NCBI GenBank assembly: GCA_964567515.1
Contig: CAZMMW010000003.1
Span: forward strand, 1 to 32,753
Length of the DNA stretch: 32,753 nucleotides
From: JBBIVB01 sp964567515
GTDB taxonomy: Bacteria > Patescibacteriota > Patescibacteriia > Veblenbacterales > UBA10138
Direction: 5' to 3'
Below the pieces are notes generated by a model, which was given only the letters and a program-made list of their open reading frames with translations, was not told the DNA's origin and ran no database searches. Below, piece by piece: positions 22,181 to 31,032 of the stretch; positions within the stretch are counted from its first letter, which is position 1; each line of letters begins with the position of its first letter. The translations under genes and the position numbers were made by a program.

Positions 22181-25003
22181 ATGAAAAGAAAAATTTATTC
22201 TCCCACTAAAACTAATTCCTGGTCTGGACGTAGATTGTATCATTCTGGTAATAAACTCAAACTTAAATCAAATAAGTACTTTAAAATATTTAAGATACTA
22301 TCATCTTTGTTTTTAATAAGCGCCTTGTCTTTGGTGTTTCTTTTCTGGTGGGTAAGTCGTGACCTTCCTACCCCAGAAGGTATTGCTAGGCGTCTGGTTC
22401 CGCAAAGCACTAAAATTTACGATCGCACCGGCAAGTTTGTTTTATATGATATCCACGGTGAGGTCAGGCGTACTAGTGTAGGGTTGTCTGCTATTCCTGA
22501 AACGCTCAAACAAGCCACCTTGGTGGCTGAGGACAGAACTTTTTATCAACACAAAGGTTTCCGTTTTGCTTCTGTGCTTCGTTCCTTAATTGTTAATTTG
22601 CTTAAAGGGGGCAAGGTGCAGGGTGGATCTACTATTACTCAACAATTTATTAAAAACGCCATCCTCACCAACGAAAAACTCTACAGTCGTAAAATAAAAG
22701 AAATTATCTTAGCTTACCAGATAGAAAAAAAGTTCTCTAAAGATGAAATACTGAAATTATATTTTAATGAGATCCCTTACGGTTCTAATGCTTATGGCGC
22801 CGAAGCGGCTGCTCAATCTTTTTTTGGCAAGAGTGTTAGTAATTTAAATTTAGCAGAAAGTGCTATTCTAGCAGCCATACCCAAAGCCCCCACTTATTAT
22901 TCCCCCTGGGGCAGTAACCTGGAAGAATTAATTGGTCGCCAACATTACATTTTAGATGAGATGGTGAATGAAAAATATATTACCGAAAATGGGGCTGAAG
23001 AAGCAAAAAAATATAAACTAAATTTTATACCGCGCCGCGAAAATATTATTGCTCCTCATTTTATATTCTTTATTAAAGAACAATTAGCCAATAATTATGG
23101 AGAAAAAATGGTTGAGCAGGGAGGATTAAAAGTAATTAGTACTTTAGATCTAGTCGCCCAAACCGCAGCTGAAGAAGTTATCAACTCTAGTGGCGCAAAA
23201 AATCTATCTTATAACGCCAAAAATACGGCTCTGGTGGCTTTAGATACAAAGACCAGTCAAATCCTAGCCATGGTTGGATCGCGTGATTATTTCGACGATA
23301 AAATTGCTGGACAGGTAAATGTAACCACTCGACCTCGCCAACCGGGCTCTTCTTTCAAACCAATAGTTTACGCTGCCGCTTTTGCCAAAGGATACTTGCC
23401 AGAAACTTTATTATTTGATGTTGTCACAGATTTCAAAACTGATACTAAAGACTACACTCCCCATAATTATGACAACAAAGAACATGGCTTGGTTTCGTTA
23501 AGACAAGCCTTGGCTGGCTCTTTAAACATTCCTGCTGTTAAATTGCTTTATTTAACTGGTTTAGATAATGTGCTGAACCTAGCTAATCGACTTGGTTATA
23601 CAACCTTAAAAGACAAAAGTCGTTTTGGTTTGTCTTTGGTTTTAGGTGGGGCAGAAGTAAAACTATTAGAACACACCAACTTTTATGCCACTTTGGCTAG
23701 AGAAGGAAAATCAACCGCACCAATTGGGATTATTAAAGTAGAAGACGATCGTGGAAATACATTAGAAGAAGCAAAAGAACCCTCCTACCAACAAATTATT
23801 GATAAAGAATCTGCGCGTCAAGTAACTGATATCCTTTCAGACAACTCGGCCCGTTCTTATATTTTTGGTACTAATAATTATTTAACTCTAAACGACCGTC
23901 CTGTAGCGGCCAAAACCGGTACCACCAATAATTATCGTGATGCTTGGACTTTGGGCTATACGCCTAGTATTGTTTGTGGTGTTTGGGTTGGGAATAGTAA
24001 TAATGAAGCTATGAAAAAAGGATCTGACGGTTCTGTGCTAGCCGCTCCTATTTGGCACAATTTTATGCAAAAAATATTAAAAAACAAACCTATAGAAAAT
24101 TTTACCAAGCCTCAACCAAAAACCAGCGACAAACCAATGTTGGGCGGACAATTATATGGACAAGAAATTACTATTGATAGATTAACCGGCAAATTAGCCA
24201 CTGAGTTTACTCCACCCTCTTTAATAGAAAAGAAAAAATTAAAACAATATCATACCATTCTACATTATCTTAATAAAAACGATCCAGTTGGTCTAACCCC
24301 ACCAAATTTTAATGACATACAATATCAAAATTGGGAAGCTGCGGTACGTAAATGGGCTACTGCTAATAATTTAATTGACGAGCAACCGCCATCTAATTAT
24401 GACGATGTTCATACTGCCGAAAATAGGCCCAATATATATTTCTTAGAACCAATCAACAACCAAACAATTACTTCTAATCCTTTTGTCTTAAGGGTTAATG
24501 CTATTAGTAAACGTGGCGTAAAAAGGGTTGTTTATTTAATTGATGGGCAACTTATTGGAGAAAGCACCACCCCTCCTTTTGATTATAATTTTACTGTCCA
24601 GGATGATTTAATTAGTGGTTATCATAATCTCACTGCTTGGGCTTATGATGATGTTGATAATAGTAATAGTACAACTATAAATATTAACTTATTAATTACC
24701 CCTTCTCCTTCTTTATACAAAATAAACTGGCTATCCCCCATACCTAATTCCGTTGTGGCTGCTGGTGTTGATTTGAAAATAGAATTTACTATTAACCATC
24801 CGGAATCAATTGAAAAAATTGACTTGTTTGATAAACAAGAGAACGGTCAAACTAAATGGATTGGTGTTATCGAAAATCCAACCAGCCAAAATTTAACTCT
24901 AGTCTGGCAACCTTCTGTTGGTTATCATTCTATTACCGCCCTGCTTCGCTCTCGAACTGGTCTTACCAAACGCAGTTTGCCTTTAATTTTTACTAGTCAG
25001 TAA
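22181..25003 (+). CDS. Class A penicillin-binding protein (bifunctional transglycosylase/transpeptidase)
   Basis: 940 aa. One N-terminal membrane helix (LSSLFLISALSLVFLFWWVS, about 42-61). GT51 glycosyltransferase domain: VAEDRTFYQHKGF (catalytic Glu), KGGKVQGGSTITQQFIKN, KEIILAYQIEKKFSKDEIL. Transpeptidase domain: RQPGSSFKPIVYAAAF (nucleophile SxxK), AGSLNIPAV (SxN), AAKTGTTNNYRDAWT (KTG). The last 200 residues contain two Ig-like modules (FLEPINNQTITSNPFVLRVN; INWLSPIPNSVVAAGVDLKI), as in PBP1C-type tails. It polymerises lipid II glycan chains and crosslinks them. The stop codon touches the dnaN stop codon directly. Confidence 0.95.
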   Translation: MKRKIYSPTKTNSWSGRRLYHSGNKLKLKSNKYFKIFKILSSLFLISALSLVFLFWWVSRDLPTPEGIARRLVPQSTKIYDRTGKFVLYDIHGEVRRTSVGLSAIPETLKQATLVAEDRTFYQHKGFRFASVLRSLIVNLLKGGKVQGGSTITQQFIKNAILTNEKLYSRKIKEIILAYQIEKKFSKDEILKLYFNEIPYGSNAYGAEAAAQSFFGKSVSNLNLAESAILAAIPKAPTYYSPWGSNLEELIGRQHYILDEMVNEKYITENGAEEAKKYKLNFIPRRENIIAPHFIFFIKEQLANNYGEKMVEQGGLKVISTLDLVAQTAAEEVINSSGAKNLSYNAKNTALVALDTKTSQILAMVGSRDYFDDKIAGQVNVTTRPRQPGSSFKPIVYAAAFAKGYLPETLLFDVVTDFKTDTKDYTPHNYDNKEHGLVSLRQALAGSLNIPAVKLLYLTGLDNVLNLANRLGYTTLKDKSRFGLSLVLGGAEVKLLEHTNFYATLAREGKSTAPIGIIKVEDDRGNTLEEAKEPSYQQIIDKESARQVTDILSDNSARSYIFGTNNYLTLNDRPVAAKTGTTNNYRDAWTLGYTPSIVCGVWVGNSNNEAMKKGSDGSVLAAPIWHNFMQKILKNKPIENFTKPQPKTSDKPMLGGQLYGQEITIDRLTGKLATEFTPPSLIEKKKLKQYHTILHYLNKNDPVGLTPPNFNDIQYQNWEAAVRKWATANNLIDEQPPSNYDDVHTAENRPNIYFLEPINNQTITSNPFVLRVNAISKRGVKRVVYLIDGQLIGESTTPPFDYNFTVQDDLISGYHNLTAWAYDDVDNSNSTTININLLITPSPSLYKINWLSPIPNSVVAAGVDLKIEFTINHPESIEKIDLFDKQENGQTKWIGVIENPTSQNLTLVWQPSVGYHSITALLRSRTGLTKRSLPLIFTSQ

Positions 25004-25009
25004 TTACTG
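24998..25009. other. Perfect 12-bp palindrome at the PBP/dnaN junction
   Basis: CAGTAATTACTG is centred exactly between two abutting convergent stop codons (TAA on each strand). There is no T-run and no room for a terminator. The symmetry is partly forced by the two facing stops. Confidence 0.4.
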
Positions 25010-26113
25010 TCTAATTGGCATAAGTACATAAGAATAATCCGTTTGTTCTTTTGGTTTTAACAAGGCTGGATTATTAGAATCTACTATTCCTAAATAAACT
25101 TCTTTCTCTTTAATTGTATTAAGACCATCTATTAAATAATGATAATTAAAAACTATCTGATTTTCTTGGCCTATAATTTTTTGATCAGATAAAGAAATAC
25201 TGTTTTCTCCTATCTGACTACTACTAGAAGAAATAAAAACCGTTTTTTTGTCTGGTTCAATTAATAATCTAACATCATTAATTCCTGCTCGTGAAAATAA
25301 ACTAGCTTCTTTTATTGCTTGTTGAAAAATTTGTTTATCTAACCAAGCTTCGGACACAAACCTGCTAGGTATAATTTGTTTATAATCAGGAAATTGTGCC
25401 GTAATGGTCCGTGAAACTATAATAGTGTCGTCGACAAACCAAGTTATTTGATTGTCATTTAGTTGCATACTGATTTCTGTTTGGGGATAAAACAACAAAA
25501 TACGAATCAGTTGTTGCGCTGTTTTAAGCGGTACAATAGTTTGCCATTCAAAACCTAAGCTTTTGTTTAGAGTTATGGTTTTTTCTGTTAAACGATAGCT
25601 GTCTGTTGCCACCAAAACCAATTTTTTAGACGATCCTATAAACAAAACTCCGCTTATTTCTGGTCTATTTTCATTGGGGTTAATAGCTAAAACAACTTGT
25701 TCTAAAGCTTCTGACAATTCTTCGCTAGATACAAAAACCTGTGGTTTTTTTATAACTTCTGGTATCATTGGAAAATCATCAGCCGATAACCCATGAATAA
25801 CCGCTCGGTGACCAACGCAATTAATTTTTAAGTTAAAATCTTCCAATTCCAAATTTATCTTATCTTCTGGTAACAAAGATACCAATTCGTTAAACAGTCG
25901 ACCTTGGACGGTTATATTACCGTCTTGTATTACTTTTCCTCTTACGCTGGTAACTATACCTATTTCCAAATTAGTAGCACAAACTTGCAAAATACCTTCT
26001 TTGGTTTTTAATAAAATATTATTTAAAATTGGCAGACTAGCGTTTCGTCCACTGATTTGAGAAGTTATCTGCAACCCTTTATATAAATTTTCTTTAGTAC
26101 AAATTATTTTCAT
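25004..26113 (-). CDS. dnaN: DNA polymerase III beta sliding clamp
   Basis: 369 aa, standard length with three repeated clamp domains. Seen: MKIICTKENLYKGLQITSQI (N-terminus), ASLPILNNILLKTKEG, DFPMIPEVIKKP, RPEISGVLFIGSSKKLVLVATDSYRL (domain 2 start), and the C-terminus ending YSYVLMPIRQ, matching the family's Y.Y..MP.R end. The ring tethers the replicase to DNA. It follows dnaA with a gap of 138 bases and is the expected partner gene. Confidence 0.97.
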   Translation of the reverse strand: MKIICTKENLYKGLQITSQISGRNASLPILNNILLKTKEGILQVCATNLEIGIVTSVRGKVIQDGNITVQGRLFNELVSLLPEDKINLELEDFNLKINCVGHRAVIHGLSADDFPMIPEVIKKPQVFVSSEELSEALEQVVLAINPNENRPEISGVLFIGSSKKLVLVATDSYRLTEKTITLNKSLGFEWQTIVPLKTAQQLIRILLFYPQTEISMQLNDNQITWFVDDTIIVSRTITAQFPDYKQIIPSRFVSEAWLDKQIFQQAIKEASLFSRAGINDVRLLIEPDKKTVFISSSSSQIGENSISLSDQKIIGQENQIVFNYHYLIDGLNTIKEKEVYLGIVDSNNPALLKPKEQTDYSYVLMPIRQ

Positions 26114-26251
26114 AATAGTAAAGAGTGTTAATAAGTAAAAGTTTTATAAAAAACAAATGGTTTTTAAGGGAGTTTTGAAAAAATAATTGTGGTTGTTTTG
26201 TGGTTTAGTTTGTTAACAAAACAAGGATTAATAGTGGGCAGGGTAAGTAAA
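26114..26251. other. AT-rich dnaA-dnaN intergenic region, possible part of oriC
   Basis: 138 AT-rich bases with two AACCACA-like repeats on the minus strand (about 26188-26204) and runs of T and A. No perfect TTATCCACA is present. The gene context makes it a reasonable place for part of the origin, but no unwinding element or box cluster can be proven by eye. Confidence 0.3.
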
Positions 26252-27589
26252 TTATATTTCATGTAGTTTTTGTTTAATTAAGTGGATATCTTGTTGAATG
26301 TTGTTATTAGTATTTAAACTTTTTTCTATCTTTTCACAAGCATGGATAGCTGTGGTGTGGTCCCTGCCTCCCAATTCTTGACCAATAGTTGGGTATGATG
26401 ATTGGATTTCGTGGCGCATTAAATACATAGCAACCTGTCTAGGAACAACCATGTGTTTTTTTCTGCTTTCTCCCATTAAATCAACAACCTCAACTTCATA
26501 GTATTTAGCCACCGTACTAATAATTTTTTTATTGGTGATAGATTGGCTTCTGGTGTTAACCGTATTTTGCAAGACAGAGGTTACTGATTCTAAGGTGGGT
26601 TCTTGTTTATTAAGTTGATGATAGGCGATTATTTTGTTTAAAGCCCCCTCTAGTTCTCTAATATTACTCTGAATGGCGGTAACAACATAATTTATTATTT
26701 TAGGGTCTAGTTTAATATTTTTGTCGTGACACTTGCTTTCCAAAATAGCCGTTCTGGTTTCTAAGTCAGGGCTTAAAATATCAGCTAACATCCCCCATTC
26801 AAAACGAGAAACCAAGCGATGTTCTAGGGTGGGAATGGCTTTAGGGGGGCGATCAGAAGTCAAAATTATTTGTTTATTAGCTTGGTGCAGAGTATTAAAA
26901 GTATGAAAGAACTCTTCTTGTGTTCCTTCTTTGCCTGCTAAAAATTGTATATCATCCATTAACAAAACATCTACATGACGATAATTATTTTTAAATTTTT
27001 CAATATGACCCCGGCTAATTGCTTCAATAAATTCATTTGTAAAACGCTCGCAGGTAACATAAAAAATTTTTTTATCAGGCATTTTTTTAATAATTTCATG
27101 TCCAATAGCTTGTAATAAATGGGTTTTGCCTAATCCCACCCCCCCATATAAAAATAAAGGATTATAAACTTGTCCTGGATTTTGAGCTACAGCTATAGCT
27201 GCCGCTCTTGCTAATTCATTGTTTTTTCCTACCACAAAAGTATCAAAAGTATAATAAGGATTAAGACCAGATTTGTTTGTTTGAGAAGAAGAATGGTTTA
27301 TTTGATGATGGATTGATGGTTCGGTGATGATCATAGTTTTAGTTCCTATCACCTGGTAATCAATTTGTTTGATTTGTTGATTAGTAATATTTTGTAGTGC
27401 TTTTAATATTTGTTCATGATATTTTTTTTCTAACCAAACTTTAGTAAAAGCGTTTGGTACCGCTACTGTTACATGACCCTCCGCACAAGAATCAATATAG
27501 GTATTTTTAAACCAAGTAGTAAAATTAGCCTTACTAATAAGGAGTTCTAATTCACCGAGAGCAGATTGCCACAATTGTTCTTTAGTCAT
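26252..27589 (-). CDS. dnaA: Chromosomal replication initiator DnaA
   Basis: 445 aa from the ATG at 27589, where the family N-terminus (MTKEQLWQSALGELELLIS) begins; the frame is open 15 codons further but with unlikely sequence. Domain I about 1-85; short linker; AAA+ domain III with FVVGKNNELARAAAIAVAQN, Walker A LYGGVGLGKTHLLQAIG and Walker B VDVLLMDDIQFLAGKEGTQE; domain IV helix-turn-helix with DNA-binding signature GGRDHTTAIHACEKIEK. It opens oriC and loads the helicase. It diverges from rpmH across a 177-base gap. Confidence 0.97.
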   Translation of the reverse strand: MTKEQLWQSALGELELLISKANFTTWFKNTYIDSCAEGHVTVAVPNAFTKVWLEKKYHEQILKALQNITNQQIKQIDYQVIGTKTMIITEPSIHHQINHSSSQTNKSGLNPYYTFDTFVVGKNNELARAAAIAVAQNPGQVYNPLFLYGGVGLGKTHLLQAIGHEIIKKMPDKKIFYVTCERFTNEFIEAISRGHIEKFKNNYRHVDVLLMDDIQFLAGKEGTQEEFFHTFNTLHQANKQIILTSDRPPKAIPTLEHRLVSRFEWGMLADILSPDLETRTAILESKCHDKNIKLDPKIINYVVTAIQSNIRELEGALNKIIAYHQLNKQEPTLESVTSVLQNTVNTRSQSITNKKIISTVAKYYEVEVVDLMGESRKKHMVVPRQVAMYLMRHEIQSSYPTIGQELGGRDHTTAIHACEKIEKSLNTNNNIQQDIHLIKQKLHEI

Positions 27590-27766
27590 ATAAATATTGA
27601 TTTTGGGTATATTTTTTATATCATAAACAACCAAAGTGGAAAACTAGAGGAAAGTTTATTAATTGTTTATAAACTGTTGATTACTTAACAAAAAATAAAG
27701 TTTTTGCCAGACAAGTCTTTAATTGTTATATTAGTATAGTAACAATAAATATTAATTTAAGATAAT
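27590..27766. other. dnaA-rpmH intergenic region, likely oriC neighbourhood
   Basis: 177 very AT-rich bases between divergent dnaA and rpmH, the classical bacterial origin context. It contains TTTTCCACT on the minus strand (about 27635-27643), one base from a DnaA-box variant, and a TTGTTA/TAACAA inverted repeat (27723-27745). On the minus strand TATAAA (27620-27615), with TTTCCA 16 bases upstream, could serve dnaA. No box cluster is evident. Confidence 0.4.
27704..27732 (+). promoter_or_regulatory. Promoter of the rpmH-rnpA-yidD-yidC unit
   Basis: TTGCCA (27704-27709), 17 bases, TATATT (27727-27732). The start near 27739 gives a leader of about 28 bases. The -10 box lies within the TTGTTA/TAACAA inverted repeat, a possible operator. 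Confidence 0.6.
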
Positions 27767-27904
27767 ATGCCTAAAAGAACATACCAACCTAAGAAAAGAA
27801 AACGGGCCCGTACACACGGTTTTCGATCTCGTATGAAAAAACCATCAGGACGTAGAGTTTTGTCTCGTCGCCGTTTAATAAAGAGGCGCCGTTTGACGGT
27901 CTAA
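27767..27904 (+). CDS. rpmH: 50S ribosomal protein L34
   Basis: 45 aa, highly basic. It starts MPKRTYQPKKRKRARTHGFR and continues SRMKKPSGRRVLSRRRLIK, the unmistakable L34 pattern (here with Y and P in place of the usual FQPS). It sits at the head of the rpmH-rnpA-yidD-yidC group, five bases before rnpA, and diverges from dnaA. Confidence 0.97.
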   Translation: MPKRTYQPKKRKRARTHGFRSRMKKPSGRRVLSRRRLIKRRRLTV

Positions 27905-27909
27905 TTAAT

Positions 27910-28254
27910 ATGCTACCGACAAGTTACCGTATTAGGGGTAGAAAAGTTTTTTTATTATTAAATAGATATAGCAAAAGAATGAACTCTAGGTTTTTTAGTA
28001 TATTGTATCTGTTAAATAAAAAAAACGAGAAAACTAAGTTTGCGGTGGTGATTACCAAACAAGTTTTTAAACAAGCTAACCAAAGGAATCGGGTCAGAAG
28101 AAGAATGTGGGCAGCTATCACTAAAAACCACTCACTGTTTCCTGATAGAAATTACTTGCTAGAGTTTAAAATTAAAAGCGGACTATTAGGTGCACCTTGG
28201 TTGGATTTAGTAGACTCTGTTAAATGGGTAGCGGGCAAATTACCTAGAAACTAG
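27910..28254 (+). CDS. rnpA: Ribonuclease P protein component
   Basis: 114 aa, the usual size. It binds the P RNA and helps tRNA 5' maturation. The family signature is KQANQRNRVRRRMWAAI (the RNR box, about residues 57-73), preceded by KFAVVITKQVF. The N-terminus YRIRGRKVFLLLNRYSKR fits the usual start of the fold. Gene order rpmH-rnpA-yidD-yidC confirms it. No RNase P RNA gene was recognised in the window. Confidence 0.93.
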   Translation: MLPTSYRIRGRKVFLLLNRYSKRMNSRFFSILYLLNKKNEKTKFAVVITKQVFKQANQRNRVRRRMWAAITKNHSLFPDRNYLLEFKIKSGLLGAPWLDLVDSVKWVAGKLPRN

Positions 28255-28262
28255 TTTGCGCT

Positions 28263-28538
28263 ATGAGAATTATTAAGAAAATTTGTTTAAAATTAGATAA
28301 AATTTTAATTAAACCATTTATTTGGTTATTGTTTTTATATCAAAAAACAATTTCTCCTGACCACGCTTTTGGTAAAATTATTAAACCTTCTTTAGGTTGT
28401 CGGTTTTATCCTAGTTGTTCTATGTATAGTTATCAGGCTTTACAGAAATATAATTTCTTTAAAGGCATGATGTTGTCTTTTAAAAGGTTAATTCGTTGTC
28501 ATCCTTGGCAGAAGGGTGGCTATGATCCTTTAGTTTAA
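28263..28538 (+). CDS. yidD: Membrane protein insertion efficiency factor YidD
   Basis: 91 aa. Family core: LLFLYQKTISPDH, then GCRFYPSCSMYSYQALQKYN and LIRCHPWQKGGYDPL, including three conserved Cys. An amphipathic N-terminal helix (KPFIWLLFLY) attaches it to the inner membrane, where it assists YidC. Eight bases after rnpA and four before yidC. Confidence 0.95.
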   Translation: MRIIKKICLKLDKILIKPFIWLLFLYQKTISPDHAFGKIIKPSLGCRFYPSCSMYSYQALQKYNFFKGMMLSFKRLIRCHPWQKGGYDPLV

Positions 28539-28542
28539 AATT

Positions 28543-29280
28543 ATGGGTTTGTATACTATTATTTTTTATCAACCAATATTTAATTTATTAATTTGGCTAT
28601 ATACCCTTTTAGGTAATAATATTACATTAGCTATTATAGTTTTGACAGTAATAATTAAATTATTATTATATCCATTTTCTTTGCGTTCTATAAAATCCCA
28701 AAAGGCTTTACAGGAATTACAACCTAAAATTAGCGCACTGAAAATTAAATACGGTGATAATAAAGAGCAAATGGCTAAAGAAATGATGGCTCTTTATAAA
28801 CAAGAAAAAGTGAACCCTTTGTCTTCCTGTTTGCCTTTATTAATTCAATTACCTTTTTTGTTTGCTGTTTTTCAGGTTTTTAGTCAAGGGTTGTCCTCTG
28901 TTGATTTTAGTTTACTTTATTCTTTTGTTACTAACCCTGGTTATATTAATCCTTATTTGATTATTTCCAATTGGCAGTTAGATTTAAAACAGCCATTGTG
29001 GTATCTGGGCGCTATAGCGGCCCTGGCACAGTATTGGCAAAGCAAAATGTTATTAAAAAAACGACAAACAACAACAGTGGCTGTTTCTTCCACCGAAGAA
29101 AAAATGTCGCAAATAATGAACAAACAGATGTTGTATTTTATGCCAATTTTAACAGTAGTTTTTGGTTTGAGTTTGCCAGCCGGTTTAATGTTATATTGGT
29201 TGATAAATATTATTTTAACTATTGGTCAACAGTATTTGGTTTTAAAGATTAAAAAACCAATTGATAATGCGGTTAAGTGA
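28543..29280 (+). CDS. yidC: YidC/Oxa1-type membrane protein insertase (short form)
   Basis: 245 aa, without the large periplasmic domain of the E. coli protein, like the Gram-positive forms. Five membrane helices. Conserved sequence: LLYPFSLRSIKSQKALQELQ (cytoplasmic hairpin with the positive patch), QEKVNPLSSCLPLLIQLPFL (the NPLxxCLP box), and YFMPILTVVFGLSLPAGLML. It inserts membrane proteins alone or with Sec. The stop is TGA, which overlaps the PRC-barrel gene. Confidence 0.95.
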   Translation: MGLYTIIFYQPIFNLLIWLYTLLGNNITLAIIVLTVIIKLLLYPFSLRSIKSQKALQELQPKISALKIKYGDNKEQMAKEMMALYKQEKVNPLSSCLPLLIQLPFLFAVFQVFSQGLSSVDFSLLYSFVTNPGYINPYLIISNWQLDLKQPLWYLGAIAALAQYWQSKMLLKKRQTTTVAVSSTEEKMSQIMNKQMLYFMPILTVVFGLSLPAGLMLYWLINIILTIGQQYLVLKIKKPIDNAVK

Positions 29281-29536
29281 TATTAAGAATTTACCAGTTT
29301 ATACTAAATCCGGTCGTTATTTAGGGAAAATTTTAGATATAGAAATAGATCCTATAAGTCAATTGGTATTACGTTATCAAGTGGGCGGTCGTTGTCCATG
29401 GATTACTAGTTTATGGAAAGGAAGATTATTTATTAATCGCGAACAGGTAGTTTCTCTTACTAGTAATGCCATGATAGTAGAAGATCTGATAATAACCGAA
29501 AAAACATTATCAGAAACCAGACTGGTGGTAGAATAA
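29267..29536 (+). CDS. PRC-barrel domain protein
   Basis: 89 aa from the ATG at 29267, which overlaps the end of yidC by 14 bases. The sequence MRLSDIKNLPVYTKSGRYLG, then KILDIEIDPISQLVLRYQV, matches the PRC-barrel, a small beta barrel found in photosynthetic reaction centre H and RimM proteins and often in stand-alone proteins. It probably binds a partner protein or RNA. The link to yidC is positional only. A terminator follows. Confidence 0.8.
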   Translation: MRLSDIKNLPVYTKSGRYLGKILDIEIDPISQLVLRYQVGGRCPWITSLWKGRLFINREQVVSLTSNAMIVEDLIITEKTLSETRLVVE

Positions 29537-29577
29537 ACAACTTATAGATTATAGGTGGTTTTGACTTTGGTTTTAGG

Positions 29578-29610
29578 AAGATTAGCAGCTAATCAAACTA
29601 ATCTTTTTTT
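29578..29610 (+). terminator. Terminator of the rpmH-yidC-PRC operon
   Basis: AAGATTAG and CTAATCTT (8 bp, 12-base loop) followed by seven T. An inner alternative GATTAG/CTAATC also exists. It overlaps the last codons of the converging lipid-kinase-like gene. Confidence 0.75.
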
Positions 29611-30360
29611 GCCCACAATTGTTTTTACTTTATAATTAGCCGTATTTAGAGTTACTGGTGTTTTTATTACTTTTTCGCCATCTACTATTACTGGTAAAGA
29701 ATCGCCAGAAGTAGTAATTATACAATTATTGACATTGAACCGCGAGAGGGATTGTTTTTGTTTTTGAAAAGCCCAAAACCCTTTTTGAATTTGTGGTTCT
29801 AAAATTATTTCCAGCAAACCATTTTTGGGGTCTGAGGTTATGAAATTGTTGTTAATTTGCCAGCTATCTAAATTGCAAACTTTTATCTTGTGTGGACCTG
29901 TAAATTGTATAGAATATTGATTATCGCAATTTATATTAGGGGCGCCAGATATTTCCACTGAACGAATAAAATATTGATTATTTACTTTACCTACATCTAG
30001 CGCTTCAATAATACGACTAGACAAAACATGACAGGCCAAAACCCCCGGAGGAATACCTAAAAGTTGCGTTAGACGTTGATCCTTACTACCCAAGGGGATA
30101 ATTCCTAAGACAACGGATGTTTTTTTGCCTATTAAAGCGCTGACTACTTTACTGACAGTTAGGTCGTTACCTACAGCCACTATAGTATCAGCCCCGTCTT
30201 TGATAGCCATTTCTACTAGATCGCGAGCACTTTTTAAAATAGTTAATTTAGTTATCCGTCCCTGAATACCTAAATCAGTAAGAGTGTTTTCAATTCTTAC
30301 TAGGGTATTAGCATGAACTCGGTCACTAGTATAAGTATCGTATAAATAAAAATACGGCAT
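29593..30360 (-). CDS. Diacylglycerol-kinase-like protein lacking the GGDGT loop
   Basis: 255 aa. The fold resembles DAGK/YegS/BmrU lipid kinases: an N-terminal nucleotide-binding half with ADTIVAVGNDLTVSKVVSAL where GGDGTxxEVxN is expected, then VVLGIIPLGSKDQRLTQLLG (family: GIIPLGTxNDxA) and the C-terminal beta-sandwich ending SGDSLPVIVDGEKV (family: DGE). The catalytic glycine-rich loop is thus changed (VGNDLT), as I recall for a Patescibacteria-wide subfamily, so phosphotransfer activity is uncertain. It follows the bactofilin gene by 27 bases on the same strand. Confidence 0.75.
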   Translation of the reverse strand: MPYFYLYDTYTSDRVHANTLVRIENTLTDLGIQGRITKLTILKSARDLVEMAIKDGADTIVAVGNDLTVSKVVSALIGKKTSVVLGIIPLGSKDQRLTQLLGIPPGVLACHVLSSRIIEALDVGKVNNQYFIRSVEISGAPNINCDNQYSIQFTGPHKIKVCNLDSWQINNNFITSDPKNGLLEIILEPQIQKGFWAFQKQKQSLSRFNVNNCIITTSGDSLPVIVDGEKVIKTPVTLNTANYKVKTIVGKKRLV

Positions 30361-30387
30361 AGTAAAAAAACAAACAAAGTGTTTTTA

Positions 30388-30795
30388 TTAAACTATTTTT
30401 TTGTTGCTTTTACTGGAAAAGGGTGTAAGATTTTCAATTTTTTCTGTTTTGACCGTAGTTTCCATTTGGCAATGACCGTTGATTTGAGCGCCCTCGGCTA
30501 CTACTAAAATTTTGGTCACAATATCGCCATGAATTTTACTAGTAGTAGCTAGTTCTAAGCGACCGTCGATTTGCAAATTACCTTTGATTTTACCTGCTAC
30601 TCGGGCATTGGTGGCTTTGATATCAGCTGTTATTTCTGCTTTCTCCCCTACTACTAAATTACCTTGAGTAGAAACAGCACCCGTTACCTGACCATTAATA
30701 ATAATATCACTAGTAGCGTTTAATTCGCCCTCAACTTTAATAGATGAACTAATAATCGTATCTTGTTGAGAATGGTTGGCATCTTTGTTAAACAT
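30388..30795 (-). CDS. Bactofilin (polymer-forming cytoskeletal protein)
   Basis: 135 aa. The central region (about 18-115) is a right-handed beta-helix of short hydrophobic repeats: KVEGELNATSDIIINGQVTG, then NLVVGEKAEITADIKATN and GKIKGNLQIDGRLELA. Flanking tails are short and polar. Bactofilins self-assemble without nucleotide and guide localised wall synthesis or modification. A LysM-M23 peptidase, the common partner of bactofilins, is present about 10 kb away, so a working link is plausible but unproven. It has its own consensus-like promoter. Confidence 0.92.
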   Translation of the reverse strand: MFNKDANHSQQDTIISSSIKVEGELNATSDIIINGQVTGAVSTQGNLVVGEKAEITADIKATNARVAGKIKGNLQIDGRLELATTSKIHGDIVTKILVVAEGAQINGHCQMETTVKTEKIENLTPFSSKSNKKIV

Positions 30796-30827
30796 AGATT
30801 TATAAGTTAATATTCAAAAGCACCGCT

Positions 30828-30856
30828 ATTGTAGTATTTTTATAGTCATTAGTCAA
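30828..30856 (-). promoter_or_regulatory. Promoter for the bactofilin gene
   Basis: On the minus strand TTGACT (30856-30851), 17 bases, TACAAT (30833-30828). The start near 30821 gives a leader of about 26 bases. Confidence 0.65.
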
Positions 30857-30957
30857 AGTTTAGGATTTGGTTGTGGCTGTTAACAAATCGTTTTAGACTA
30901 CAATTGACTTGATAATAGTATTATATTAAGAAGTATGTACAAGAGAAGGACAGACAC

Positions 30958-31032
30958 GCCCTCATAGCTCAATGGATAGAGCAATCCCGTCCTAAGGGAA
31001 AGATGTAGGTTCGATTCCTTCTGAGGGCACCA
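30958..31032 (+). tRNA. tRNA-Arg (anticodon CCT), recombinase-flanked
   Basis: Acceptor GCCCTCA/TGAGGGC, D-arm GCTCAATGGATAGAGC, anticodon loop GTCCTAA giving CCT, T-loop TTCGATT and encoded CCA. One T-stem pair (T-T) is mismatched. A serine recombinase gene on the opposite strand converges on its 3' end and its frame runs into the tRNA. Confidence 0.93.

Noticed and set aside
22127..22243. Longer tyrS start at 22243
   Set aside because: The extra 39 residues overlap the divergent PBP gene and its promoter and do not look like TyrRS; the ATG at 22126 fits the family N-terminus.
29578..29610. Terminator for the minus-strand lipid-kinase-like gene
   Set aside because: On the minus strand the hairpin is not followed by a T-run; it only works for the plus-strand operon.
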